A DNA stretch of 63,234 bases from Maricaulis sp. (GTDB lineage: Bacteria; Pseudomonadota; Alphaproteobacteria; Caulobacterales; Maricaulaceae), in NCBI RefSeq assembly GCF_015665295.1, contig NZ_JADFAJ010000006.1, positions 1-63,234 of the forward strand, read 5' to 3'. A model generated the notes under the pieces. That model ran no database searches and was not told the origin of the DNA. It was given only the letters and a program-made list of their open reading frames with translations. Of the stretch, positions 26,715-35,610 are shown in pieces (the first letter of the stretch is position 1; the number at the start of each line of letters is the position of its first letter). A program made the translations under genes and the position numbers.

Positions 26715-28175
26715 CTAGTAGGCACCCTTTGCCATGATCACCGCCAGCGGCGTGCGCGCCAGGATGGCGATATCAGTGAAGAGCGATCGTGTGTTTAGAT
26801 ACTCGACATCCAATTCCACCATGCGCTGGAACGGGATATCTGCCCGGCCGCTCACCTGCCAGATGCCCGTAATGCCTGGCTTACCCGCCAGCCGGCCGCG
26901 ATCCTGTGCCGAATACTTGGCCACTTCGCGCGGTAACGCCGGACGCGGCCCGACGAGCGACATTTCTCCGCGCACCACGTTGAACAGCTGCGGAAGTTCG
27001 TCGATCGAGTATTTGCGGATGAAACGCCCAACCTTGGTGACCCTTGGGTCCTGCTTCAGCTTGAAGGTCACGCCGTCATTGCGATCATTCGCGGACATGA
27101 GCGAGTCGAGGCGTTTCTCAGCATCGGTATACATTGAGCGGAATTTGAGCATCTCGAACGTGTCGCCATTCTTTCCGACCCGCTCCTGCCGGAACAGGAT
27201 CGACCCACGACTTTCCAGCCGGATGGCGAGCGCGGCAAGCAACAGAAGCGGCGACAAACCCGCAATCGCCGTTGTTGCAACGGAGACATCGAGCGCCCGT
27301 TTCAGAGCGTTGCTTATAGAGCGGCGGCGCGCCCCCCGGCGCTTCTGCCAGCCATAGCTCAGCGCCCGGCTCAGGAAGGTAACATTGCCGACGAGATAGC
27401 GCCGCCACATGCGCTGCGGCTCCTGGAGAAGCCGGTAGGCCCATTCCAGCCGAGCCTGCCGCATCCATCGCGGCGCACGCGCCGTGGCCCCGGAAACGAA
27501 ATCGAACAGACCTCCAACGCCCGCGACCAAAGGCGCATCAATCCGCGCCGCCACACGGGCCAGCCAGGTCTCCTGAGCCGGCACGCCCATCGCCACGAAT
27601 AACACATCGGGCTGACAGGCGTTGATGCGTTCGATCATCGCGTCTTCATCCTGGGGTCCGAAATAGCCGTGATAGCTGCCGGCGATCTTAAGCGAGGGTA
27701 TGCGCGCCTTCGCAGCGTTGGCCGTCGCATCAGCCACGCCCGGCCGTCCGCCGAGGAAGAAAACGGATTTGCCCGCCGCAGCCAATGCTTCGCAGAGCGG
27801 GAAGAAGAGATCCGTCCCGTTGAGATCGTCCACCACCGGCTCGCCGCCCAGTCGGCTGGCAATCTCAACGCCAATGCCGTCGGGGAGGACAGCGTCGCAG
27901 GACAGCAGAGCCTGGCGATATTGCCAGTCGCCGGACGCAACATTTGCGCAATGGGCATTCACGAACGCGATGCGCGTCTTGATGCCCCAACTGACACGGG
28001 CCACGAGCGCGTCGACCACCTCGCGCTGACGCATGGCCAAGAGAGGCAAGCCGAGCACATCCACCACCGTGCCAAATCGCTCGTGACAGGAAGTGTGGTC
28101 GATCAAGGCTTGAGGCTGAAAGCGCGCCAAAGGCGCGAGGGCTTGGACATTCGAACTCAAAAACACATCAACCAT
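26715..28175 (-). CDS. Fused WecG/TagA glycosyltransferase and polyprenyl-phosphate sugar transferase
   Basis: A 486-aa fusion of two exopolysaccharide enzymes normally encoded separately. Residues about 30-250 are a WecG/TagA/CpsF (GT26) domain: TRIAFVNAHCANVA, VLPDGIGVEIAS, DLNGTDLFFPL, and DVLFVAMGVPAQETW. From about 290 comes a bacterial sugar transferase (WcaJ/ExoY/HfsE type): one membrane helix (SPLLLLAALAIRL), then LFRQERVGKNGDTFEMLKFRSM, IDELPQLFNVVRGEMSLVGPRP and PGITGIWQVSGR. The second domain would load the first sugar phosphate onto undecaprenyl phosphate and the first would add the next sugar. The ATG at 28175 follows GGAG; the open frame begins 27 bases upstream. Confidence 0.9.
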   Translation of the reverse strand: MVDVFLSSNVQALAPLARFQPQALIDHTSCHERFGTVVDVLGLPLLAMRQREVVDALVARVSWGIKTRIAFVNAHCANVASGDWQYRQALLSCDAVLPDGIGVEIASRLGGEPVVDDLNGTDLFFPLCEALAAAGKSVFFLGGRPGVADATANAAKARIPSLKIAGSYHGYFGPQDEDAMIERINACQPDVLFVAMGVPAQETWLARVAARIDAPLVAGVGGLFDFVSGATARAPRWMRQARLEWAYRLLQEPQRMWRRYLVGNVTFLSRALSYGWQKRRGARRRSISNALKRALDVSVATTAIAGLSPLLLLAALAIRLESRGSILFRQERVGKNGDTFEMLKFRSMYTDAEKRLDSLMSANDRNDGVTFKLKQDPRVTKVGRFIRKYSIDELPQLFNVVRGEMSLVGPRPALPREVAKYSAQDRGRLAGKPGITGIWQVSGRADIPFQRMVELDVEYLNTRSLFTDIAILARTPLAVIMAKGAY

Positions 28176-28323
28176 CAAACAACTCCATATTGGGTTGCTC
28201 AACGGACTTCACAGCCAGGTCCAAACACGTCGGAAGACCCACAATTTACTGATTTATTTATATAATTACTTCTGCGGCGGATTGGGCTGCCGCGCCCGTA
28301 ATCCGAAAATGCGATACGCCGTC

Positions 28324-28357
28324 TCGCGCAATGCGGCAGGGGTCTCGCAGATCGCGG
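28324..28357 (+). promoter_or_regulatory. Candidate enhancer dyads upstream of wzx
   Basis: TCGCG-CAA-TGCGG (28324-28336) and TCGCA-GAT-CGCGG (28345-28357) resemble the dyads upstream of wza and the kinase (compare TCGCA-AGT-TGCGG at 37182). Their centres are about 130 and 109 bases before the predicted wzx transcription start. A weaker match is centred near 28315. GC-rich DNA gives such matches by chance, so confidence is limited. Confidence 0.35.
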
Positions 28358-28433
28358 AACGAAACCGAGAACAATCGCTCGACTGAACCGCCAACCCTTT
28401 CAAACAACTACAAAATCCCTCTGAGCGCGGGAA

Positions 28434-28449
28434 TGGCGCCGGACTTGAA
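28434..28449 (+). promoter_or_regulatory. Possible sigma-54 promoter of the wzx operon
   Basis: TGGC-GCC-GGAC-TTGAA matches the sigma-54 consensus TGGCAC-N5-TTGCA well at -24 and at spacing, but has A where the -12 C is expected. Predicted start near 28460, 18 bases before the ATG at 28478, the same geometry as the wza promoter. Confidence 0.4.
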
Positions 28450-28477
28450 CTCTGTGGATCAGCGAAAGGACGCGACA

Positions 28478-29752
28478 ATGATCCACACGACCAGAAACAT
28501 CCTAGGGCGTCACACCCTCCTGAAGAATGTCGGCTGGCTTGCTTCAGGCGAGATGGTGTCACGGATCACGCGCCTCCTTGCCGCGATCGCGCTGGCCCGC
28601 ATGCTCACACCGCTTGAGTTCGGCGCCGCGGCGATTGCCATCACCGTCTTCGAGTTGGTTCGAGTGTTCAATCAAAACGGCGTCGGTGCCGCAGTCATCG
28701 CTTCAAAGAATTCAGCGCTGCCCGCGCTGATCCGAACCGCGCATCTGGCCGGATGGGTGACCTGCTTCTTGCTGGCCGGCGTACAGTGTCTGGTCGGCTA
28801 CATCGTCGCACGCTCGACCGGTTCATCCGAGATCGGCTGGATGATCGTCTGCCTGGCCGGCGTCTACCTCATCATGCCTCCGGGCATACCGCACGGCTGG
28901 GCGTTGCAGCGCGCACAGAACATGCGCCGCCTTGCCACGGTCAATGCAGTCCAGGTCTCAATCGACAATCTGCTGACTGCTGGGCTCGCTCTGACCGGGT
29001 TCGGCGCCTGGGCAATAGTCCTGCCAAAGCTCGTGACGGCGCCGATCTGGCTGGTCGGCGTTATGTGGGGGCGCCCTTGGCGGCCAGACCGCGGGGCCGG
29101 TTTCGCGTCGCCGCGCAAGCTTCTGTCCTTTGCAGGACCCGTGCTAGGTTCGGAACTCCTGAATGCGATGCGCCTGCATGTCGACAAGCTGATCATCGGC
29201 GCCGTCTGCGGACTCGAATTGCTGGGCATCTACTATTTTGCCTTCAATGCCGGGCTCGGCCTGTCTTCCGCGCTGTCGATCGCCTTCAACGGCGCCTTCT
29301 ATCCCAATCTCTGCGAAGCGTTCCGCCGGACAGGTTCCGCCGTCAGTGCGTTCAACAAAGGGCTAAAGACGGCGGGCGCCCCGCTCGCCGCCCTCTTCCT
29401 GATCCAGGCCTCGCTGGTCCCGATCTACGTGCCGATCGTCTTCGGCATGGAGTGGGCTTTCGCGGTCCCGCTGATCGCCATTCTGTGCCTCAGCGGCCCA
29501 GCCAGAATTCTCGCTGACGGGTGCGCGCTTCTGCTACGCGCCAGCGGTCGGCCTCGCATGGAATTGCTTGCGGTCAGTGCCGTGACCCTCACGTGCCTTG
29601 GCGGGCTGGTGATGGGCGCCCAGGCCGGCCTGATCGCCGCCGCCATCGCCCTCACCCTCGCCGCCACGCTTACCGCGCTCGCCCTGTACCCGGTCGTTCA
29701 GACGCTATGCAGCGAGGACGCCCCGTGCCTTATGCCCAAGGAGGCCTCATGA
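28478..29752 (+). CDS. Wzx-type oligosaccharide flippase
   Basis: A 424-aa integral membrane protein with about 12 hydrophobic segments, in the polysaccharide transporter branch of the MOP flippases (LLKNVGWLASGEMVSRITRLLAAIALARML near the N-terminus is characteristic, given here only as the region 8-37). It would flip lipid-linked repeat units across the inner membrane for polymerisation by the Wzy-like protein. The ATG at 28478 follows AAAGGA. Its stop overlaps the start of the following glycosyltransferase (ATGA), so wzx and two GT2 genes form one operon. Confidence 0.88.
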   Translation: MIHTTRNILGRHTLLKNVGWLASGEMVSRITRLLAAIALARMLTPLEFGAAAIAITVFELVRVFNQNGVGAAVIASKNSALPALIRTAHLAGWVTCFLLAGVQCLVGYIVARSTGSSEIGWMIVCLAGVYLIMPPGIPHGWALQRAQNMRRLATVNAVQVSIDNLLTAGLALTGFGAWAIVLPKLVTAPIWLVGVMWGRPWRPDRGAGFASPRKLLSFAGPVLGSELLNAMRLHVDKLIIGAVCGLELLGIYYFAFNAGLGLSSALSIAFNGAFYPNLCEAFRRTGSAVSAFNKGLKTAGAPLAALFLIQASLVPIYVPIVFGMEWAFAVPLIAILCLSGPARILADGCALLLRASGRPRMELLAVSAVTLTCLGGLVMGAQAGLIAAAIALTLAATLTALALYPVVQTLCSEDAPCLMPKEAS

Positions 29753-30687
29753 TGAACCGGAACCCGACCGTCTCGGTGATTATGCCCATCTTCAACGCCG
29801 AAAAGACGCTCTGTAAATCGGTACTTTCGGTCCAAGTGCAGACCTTCCGGGACTGGGAATTGATCTTGGTCGATGATGGCTCGACGGACACCTCGCTCGA
29901 CCTTGCCGATGAGCTTGCGGCCCGCGATGACCGCATCCGCGTCATCGCCCAGAAAAATGCCGGCCCGGCAGAAGCGCGAAACAACGGAATAGCATGCGCG
30001 CGCGGCCGGATCATCGCCTTCCTCGACGCTGATGATCTGTGGCATCGCCAGCGGTTGTCAGCATGCCTCGGCCACTTCGGCCGGAATCCGCAAGCGGGAG
30101 TGGTCTTCACCCGTATTGCCTTCATGCGTCCGGACGGCACGCGCGGGGCCGAACCGTCACCCCACTTCGATACCCTGGATCCCGAACACCTGCTCTCTGA
30201 AAACCCCGTCTGTACGACATCGAACATCGTCGCACGCGCCGTGCTTCTGGAGCGTCTCGGCGGCTTCGACAAAAAAATGGCCTACCTGGAAGATCAGGAC
30301 CTACTTTTTCGGGCTGCGGCGAATTCGCCTTGGACCGTGGAAGGTCTCGATCAGGTTTTGCTTGATTACAGCATCGGCGGCGTATCTCGATCCGCCGACC
30401 TCGCCAGAACCGCGAAGAGCTGGCGCTGTTTCATGGCCCGCGCCGGTGCCATTGCACCGGAATTGGTGCGCCCTCGCTGGAACGGCCTCATCGCCGATTT
30501 CCATCGCAATCAGGCCCGTCGAGCCCTGCGCGGCGGCCTGCCTGCCACGGCGCTGAACAGCATTGTCCAGGCTTTGCTCAGGGATCCGTTGATCCTTATC
30601 CGGATGCCGCGCCGCGTTGGCCTGACCTTCGCCGCCGCGCTCGCCCTGCTTCTGCCCATTCCGCAACTCAAGGAGTATGTCCGATGA
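29749..30687 (+). CDS. Family 2 glycosyltransferase
   Basis: A 312-aa GT2 enzyme with the GT-A fold. The N-terminal nucleotide-binding strand is VSVIMPIFNAEKTL, followed by ILVDDGSTDTSL and the metal-binding DxD-type motif FLDADDLWH (about residue 95). An acidic catalytic segment (YLEDQDLLFR) lies near 185. The C-terminal 20 residues are hydrophobic and may touch the membrane. It starts in an ATGA overlap with wzx behind AAGGAGG, and its own stop overlaps the next GT2. It adds one sugar to the lipid-linked repeat unit; donor and linkage are unknown. Confidence 0.9.
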   Translation: MMNRNPTVSVIMPIFNAEKTLCKSVLSVQVQTFRDWELILVDDGSTDTSLDLADELAARDDRIRVIAQKNAGPAEARNNGIACARGRIIAFLDADDLWHRQRLSACLGHFGRNPQAGVVFTRIAFMRPDGTRGAEPSPHFDTLDPEHLLSENPVCTTSNIVARAVLLERLGGFDKKMAYLEDQDLLFRAAANSPWTVEGLDQVLLDYSIGGVSRSADLARTAKSWRCFMARAGAIAPELVRPRWNGLIADFHRNQARRALRGGLPATALNSIVQALLRDPLILIRMPRRVGLTFAAALALLLPIPQLKEYVR

Positions 30688-31673
30688 CCTTGCCCGCCAT
30701 TTCCGTCATCATGCCGGTCTATAATGTCGAGCGCTATGTCGAGATCGCCGCCAAAAGCGTCCTGGCGCAAACCTTCGAAAACTTCGAGCTGATCATCGTC
30801 GATGACGGCGGCACGGATCGCTCGATCGATTTCTGCCGGAAGTTCGTCGACCCGCGCATTCGCATCATCAGTCAGGAGAATCGCGGGCTCGCCGGCGCTC
30901 GCAATACCGGCATCCGCTATGCCCGCGCCGAGATCATCGCGTTCCTCGACTCCGACGATCTCTGGCACCCGGAGAAGCTCGATCGGCATTTTTCTCATCT
31001 GCGCCGGCGGCCCGAGGTGGGCGTGAGCTATTCCGGCGCCCGACTCATCGACGATGACGGCAGGGATATCGGTATCGACCAGGCACCAAAGCTCACCGGG
31101 ATTCAGTCGAAGGACGTTTATCTTCGCAATCCGGTCAGCAATGGTTCGACACCCGTGATCCGACGGGCAGCGTTCGATGAGATTGCACGGCCGTCTTTCC
31201 GCCCCGGCGAACAGGTCTGGTTCGACGAGAACCTGCGCCAGTCTGAAGACATCGATTGCTGGCTGCGGATCGCACTTCTGACCGGCTGGACCTTCGAAGG
31301 CATTCCCGGCCCGCTCACCGCCTATCGCATCAATGAATCCGGCCTCTCAGCCGATGTCGTCAGGCAATTCGAGAGCTGGGTTTATGTCCGCGACAATGTC
31401 CGGACGCTGGCGCCCAGCTTCGCACGACGCTGGGAAGCCTCTGCCGAAGCCTTCCAGCTGCGCTATCTCGCGCGACGCGCAATCCGCATGCGCGACCGCG
31501 GCCTCGCGATCGAGCTGGCCTTCAAGTCCGTCCTGAAAGCACCGCTCGCCGTGCTGAAGGAGCCAGTGAAGACAGCAACCACGCTCGCGGCTGCCTTGGC
31601 ACTCCGGCTGATGCCGGCACGGCTGTACGGCAAGCTCGAATCCGCGGCCCTTGCCAGCGCCACATCCAGCTGA
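30684..31673 (+). CDS. Family 2 glycosyltransferase
   Basis: A 329-aa GT2 enzyme, clearly related to the preceding gene (VIMPVYNVERYVEI, LIIVDDGGTDRSI, FLDSDDLWHP), probably an old tandem duplication. The acidic segment is QSEDIDCWLRIALL near residue 190. A hydrophobic C-terminal segment (TATTLAAALALRL) may be membrane-associated. It is last in the wzx-GT2-GT2 operon and converges on the GT4 gene with 21 bases between stops. The sugar donor is not predictable. Confidence 0.9.
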   Translation: MTLPAISVIMPVYNVERYVEIAAKSVLAQTFENFELIIVDDGGTDRSIDFCRKFVDPRIRIISQENRGLAGARNTGIRYARAEIIAFLDSDDLWHPEKLDRHFSHLRRRPEVGVSYSGARLIDDDGRDIGIDQAPKLTGIQSKDVYLRNPVSNGSTPVIRRAAFDEIARPSFRPGEQVWFDENLRQSEDIDCWLRIALLTGWTFEGIPGPLTAYRINESGLSADVVRQFESWVYVRDNVRTLAPSFARRWEASAEAFQLRYLARRAIRMRDRGLAIELAFKSVLKAPLAVLKEPVKTATTLAAALALRLMPARLYGKLESAALASATSS

Positions 31674-31694
31674 CGGCGCGGAGCCGGTGCGCAC

Positions 31695-32888
31695 CTAGAT
31701 AATGGATTGATAAATCCTGAGGTGCGCATCGGCGATGGCCGCCCAATTATACTGAGCGTCCACTTTCCGCGCCCCTTGTTGGCCCATGCGCTTGGCACGT
31801 GAGGGGCGCCCGAGAAGATCGGTGATGGCCGTTGCAACGGCCGTCGCGTCCTGGCGCACCAGAACACCATCCTCTCCATCCTCGATTACCGACCGCATGG
31901 CGGGAATGTCGGCTGCGATCACGGGTTTGTCGAACGACCAGGCCTCAAGGAAGACAACCCCCAGGCTTTCCTCGGTCGAGGGCACACACAACAGATCGCA
32001 CGCAGCCAGCACGGACTTCTTGTCAGCCCCGCTCAGTGTACCGGTGATGATGATACGCGGATCGGGCCGAGACCGGAATGCAACCTCGGCTTCGGGCGTC
32101 ACAGGTCCGGCGAAGACCAGTCGCGCCTCAGGCTGCTGCGCCCAGATCTGCGACGCGGCATCGAGCAGCGTGCGATAGCCTTTGTATTCCGCTGTACGGC
32201 CCAGAAAGAGGATGACAGGCGCCTCCCCGAGCTCGAACCGGGCCCTGAGCGCTACCGGGTCCGGCACATCGCTCTCAAAGAGCGGCGCCATCGGGCAGAC
32301 ATGCACCCGCGAGGACTGCGCGCCCTGCCCGATCAGCCATTCGCGCTCATACTCCGTCATGGCGATGAGCGCGTCCGTCTTGCGGTAAAGATGTTTGAAG
32401 CCCGGCGAAGACCAAGCGGTGCCGTCCGGCTTGGTCGTATGCGCCAGCGGCGTAAAGACAAAGGGTTGGCCGAGCGACTGAAGAGCCTCTGCGCCCGGTG
32501 TGAAGCCGTTGTAGATCGCATGCACAATCGATGCGTTCCCGACGAGGCGGCGGAACGGTTCTGTGATCACCGCGCGTGCCGCCCGGGCGAACAGGAGGCG
32601 CGCCAGCCGGGATTTCGGCGCCGCCTTCGCGAGGGGTGAAAGCAACGCTCGGGCTGCGCCTGCCGGCGCCAGTGTATGCACAGCGACATCGCCGTCTTCG
32701 ATGCGCGCTGCTCTCGCGGTGGCGAAGGCGAAATCGGTTGGCGCTTCTTCAGTCGAGCAACACCGCCCAACCTCGATAGGGACATGCCGGGCGAGTTCAT
32801 GTGCCAAGCGGCGCGAATGCAATTCGGCTCCACCGAGACCGGGCCAATAGCGCGGCACGAAGAGGAAGGGGCGAATGGGTCGGGTCAT
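31695..32888 (-). CDS. Family 4 glycosyltransferase
   Basis: A 397-aa GT4 retaining glycosyltransferase (GT-B fold). The N-terminal domain opens with PRYWPGLGGAELHSRRLAHEL, in which the Gly-rich loop binds the donor. The C-terminal domain has VILFLGRTAEYKGYRTLLDA and the E-x7-E-like motif in PSTEESLGVVFLEAWSFDKPV. The ATG at 32888 overlaps the stop of the polymerase gene (ATGA). It is the last gene of the wza operon and is probably one of the assembly transferases for the repeat unit. Confidence 0.92.
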   Translation of the reverse strand: MTRPIRPFLFVPRYWPGLGGAELHSRRLAHELARHVPIEVGRCCSTEEAPTDFAFATARAARIEDGDVAVHTLAPAGAARALLSPLAKAAPKSRLARLLFARAARAVITEPFRRLVGNASIVHAIYNGFTPGAEALQSLGQPFVFTPLAHTTKPDGTAWSSPGFKHLYRKTDALIAMTEYEREWLIGQGAQSSRVHVCPMAPLFESDVPDPVALRARFELGEAPVILFLGRTAEYKGYRTLLDAASQIWAQQPEARLVFAGPVTPEAEVAFRSRPDPRIIITGTLSGADKKSVLAACDLLCVPSTEESLGVVFLEAWSFDKPVIAADIPAMRSVIEDGEDGVLVRQDATAVATAITDLLGRPSRAKRMGQQGARKVDAQYNWAAIADAHLRIYQSII

Positions 32889-34207
32889 GATGCCCTCGCT
32901 GCAGCAATGATGGATGAACGCCTCTCGGCGGCCTCGCGCATGGCAATTCCCATGATCACAAGGCCCGGCCAGAATAGGTAGGTCAGGATTTCCAGGTTCT
33001 CGCCGACGGTGAAAAGAACCAGCAGAATGGTGATCGCCAAGGCGGCCCGCCCCATCCGGCTGGACAGGGACAGAAGCGCGAATTCCAGAAGGCTCCACAG
33101 CAGCGGAATGGCCAATGCCGCAACACCGACAATCCCCTTCACGAATAAAAGCCCGAACCAGGTGTGGTGGCTGCCGATCGGCATGTACTCGACATAGTGG
33201 GGCCCACGCTCGACCACGCCATGCCCCCAGACCGGCGCCTCATGCCACCAGCGGTCGATGGCGATACGCCCAAGCGCCTCGCGAACCCGTGTGGAGTTCG
33301 CCCGCATGCCGCGAAAGCCGTCATAGGCCGCGCCCAGCTGGGCCAGGAGGACAGGCGAGAAAAGGCCGGCAAAGAAGACCGGCACGGCCGCAGCGAGCCA
33401 CAGAATGCTGCGGCGAAGCTGCGATATGCCGAATGCGCTTGGCCAGACCAGAACCGCGGTCACCAATCCCAGGCGTGATTTCGACAACACGATGATCGCA
33501 ATGGCTGAAACAATCCCGATAATGCGCCAGACCACGCGCCGGTCTTCGATCGCCAGGATCAAGTAGAGATTGCCGATCAGGGCGGCCGCCGGCGACCAGG
33601 GCGTGAAATAGCGCCAGCGCGGAAGCCCGTCTGCCGGATCCATGGAGTAGAGCTGGACCGCGAAAAACTCCGGCCCCGGTCCGCCGATCGCTTTGAGCGG
33701 CGAGACGAAGAGCACTTCGGGCAATCCCGCCATCGGCGCGAGATAAAGGACCGGGGTCAGCAGGAGGGAGATGAGCGCGGTCAGACCTGTGGCGCGAATG
33801 ACCGTTTCGAAGCGGATATCCAGACAAGCCCCGGCCAAGATGAACATCGCAAAAAGTGCCCAGCCTTTGGCCCAGCCGATTGTCGACTTGACGGTCTGGC
33901 CTGCGGAAAGTTCATAGCTCCAATGTCCCCCCAGCAGCGCGATCTGCATAAGCCCCATGCCGGCAATCCAAAACCAGACGCCGATCGGCACGGGCGGTGG
34001 TGCGGGGCGCGGCGTGGTTGGCGTGCGGACGTATTTGCGCACCAGGACGATGGCCGTGAGCAAGACGCCCAGGACCGGTCCCAGAACGTAGAGCCCTCCG
34101 AGGAAGTAGACCGGCCAGGTGCCCGCAAGCGCCAGCGCGACTAGATAATCTTCCACAGGGCGCGGATCAGCGGCAGGCGCAGCCACAGCAACAATACTCC
34201 CATGCAA
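32885..34207 (-). CDS. O-antigen polymerase/ligase-like (Wzy) membrane protein
   Basis: A protein of up to 440 aa with about 10-12 hydrophobic helices and a large periplasmic loop (roughly residues 290-370, RGMRANSTRVREALGRIA then VWGHGVVERGP), as in Wzy polymerases and WaaL-like ligases. The loop segment WWHEAPVWGHG is typical of the family. The start is uncertain: ATG 34207 overlaps wzz by 67 bases, while a GTG at 34156 overlaps by only 16. Within the locus it should polymerise flipped repeat units. Wzy families have low sequence identity, so the assignment rests on topology, loop motif and context. Confidence 0.8.
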   Translation of the reverse strand: MHGSIVAVAAPAADPRPVEDYLVALALAGTWPVYFLGGLYVLGPVLGVLLTAIVLVRKYVRTPTTPRPAPPPVPIGVWFWIAGMGLMQIALLGGHWSYELSAGQTVKSTIGWAKGWALFAMFILAGACLDIRFETVIRATGLTALISLLLTPVLYLAPMAGLPEVLFVSPLKAIGGPGPEFFAVQLYSMDPADGLPRWRYFTPWSPAAALIGNLYLILAIEDRRVVWRIIGIVSAIAIIVLSKSRLGLVTAVLVWPSAFGISQLRRSILWLAAAVPVFFAGLFSPVLLAQLGAAYDGFRGMRANSTRVREALGRIAIDRWWHEAPVWGHGVVERGPHYVEYMPIGSHHTWFGLLFVKGIVGVAALAIPLLWSLLEFALLSLSSRMGRAALAITILLVLFTVGENLEILTYLFWPGLVIMGIAMREAAERRSSIIAAARAS

Positions 34208-35610
34208 TAGAGGAAAAACCCGCCGAATGCGGCGAGTGCGGCAATCTTCTTGGACGGCGATGATGGGCTTTCCGGACGCGCCGGCGGTTCCAGCAATTGC
34301 GCCAGCGGGTATGACGCGAAAACGTCCGCGCGCGACATATCCAGCCGCGCCAGCGCGGAAGCGAAGACGGTCTCGGCCACCTGGTGCTCGCGGAGCAAGG
34401 CGTCCAGACGCGCCGCGACCGGTGCAAGCGCTTCAACGCGCTGCTCATTTCTGAAAAGCCGATCCTGCAGCGAGCGGGCTTCCGCGCGCGCACCCTCGGC
34501 TTCCGCCGAAAGATCGACGACTTGGCGCAGAAGCTGGGCGCGCTCATCGTCCAGATTGATATCGGCTAGACGCAACAGCCCGTAGCCGGCGACGCCGAGC
34601 AAGGCTTCGCCACGTGCAGCCAAGGCATCGACCAGACCGGCGTGGCGCTCGGTCTCGGCGCGCATCTCTGGATGGTTGCGGCCGTACATGTTTTCGAAGC
34701 TGGCGATTTGCGCCGCGCTCGCAGCTAATTGCTCGATCAGCGCCTCGAAGACGGCATCGCCTCGCAAGACAAGTACACGCGCGGCGACTTCCTCCGGCAA
34801 GTCGATGAGCTCACCAAGCCTTCCTGATCGATTGGACAGAGCCCGCGCCCGGTCGAGGGTGACAGCGAGCGTGCGTTCCAATGCGTCGGTCTCGGCGACC
34901 AGGGATTGGTATTGATCGAGCGAGATCAGCCCGCTCTCAGCCTGGAATTCGATGACCGCCTGGCGCGTTGCGATAACATTGCGCTCATAGCCCGCAAGGC
35001 TTTCTTGATACGCCGAATCCCGCGCATCCAGCTCCTCCTGGCGAAGCGCATCGAGATTGGCTTGGAAGGCCGACAAAAGGGCGTTGGCGGACGCATAGAC
35101 CCGGTCGGGATCTGTCTCTGTCATGCGCACGTAGATCAGCGGCGTTTGATCGACCAGACGAACACGAGCCGTCGCAAAGTCTCGGGCAGGCATACCGGAT
35201 TCCGCAGCGGCGGCGCCGCGCACGCGGTCAGACTGAAGTAGCCGCTTGTAGTTTTCCGTCGGGCTCAAGGAGGCGCTGGAGAAGGCGGAGGACGTCGCCG
35301 ATGTGGCCTGGCCGAGGTCGGTCAGATTGACGCTCGCCCCGGCGCCGGATCCGGGAAGGATGAGGGTGAAGCCGCTGACATAGGTGCGCGGCGAGGTGAC
35401 GTAATAGGTCGCAGCGATACCACCGAAAAAGACCGCACCCACGACGAGCACAAACAGATATCTGAGCCAGCGGCGGGGTCCGCCGGAGCCCACGATCAGG
35501 CGCCCTAAGAGCGATCTGCGCGCGATCATGTAGTCCGTCTCACGCTGCGAATTGCGAGGGTCGGCGTGAGGCGGTGGCTCCGGCGGATTGGGAATCAGCG
35601 GGCGCTTCAT
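34141..35610 (-). CDS. Wzz/GumC-type polysaccharide chain-length protein
   Basis: A 489-aa co-polymerase. A cytoplasmic N-terminus of about 45 residues leads to the first membrane helix (YLFVLVVGAVFFGGIAATYYV); then comes a long periplasmic region with coiled coil (about 180-400, including the RNHPEM-containing GRNHPEMRAETERH), and a second helix near the C-terminus (LAAFGGFFLYCMGVLLLWL). There is no Walker-type tyrosine-kinase domain, so regulation by BY-kinase phosphorylation is not built in. It would set chain length and couple Wzy to the Wza channel. Its ATG overlaps the wza stop (ATGA). Confidence 0.88.
   Translation of the reverse strand: MKRPLIPNPPEPPPHADPRNSQRETDYMIARRSLLGRLIVGSGGPRRWLRYLFVLVVGAVFFGGIAATYYVTSPRTYVSGFTLILPGSGAGASVNLTDLGQATSATSSAFSSASLSPTENYKRLLQSDRVRGAAAAESGMPARDFATARVRLVDQTPLIYVRMTETDPDRVYASANALLSAFQANLDALRQEELDARDSAYQESLAGYERNVIATRQAVIEFQAESGLISLDQYQSLVAETDALERTLAVTLDRARALSNRSGRLGELIDLPEEVAARVLVLRGDAVFEALIEQLAASAAQIASFENMYGRNHPEMRAETERHAGLVDALAARGEALLGVAGYGLLRLADINLDDERAQLLRQVVDLSAEAEGARAEARSLQDRLFRNEQRVEALAPVAARLDALLREHQVAETVFASALARLDMSRADVFASYPLAQLLEPPARPESPSSPSKKIAALAAFGGFFLYCMGVLLLWLRLPLIRALWKII

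Noticed and set aside
28176-28260. Sigma-54 promoter for the fused transferase gene
   Set aside because: No GG-N10-GC pair with a fitting -12 element was found upstream of the 28175 start.
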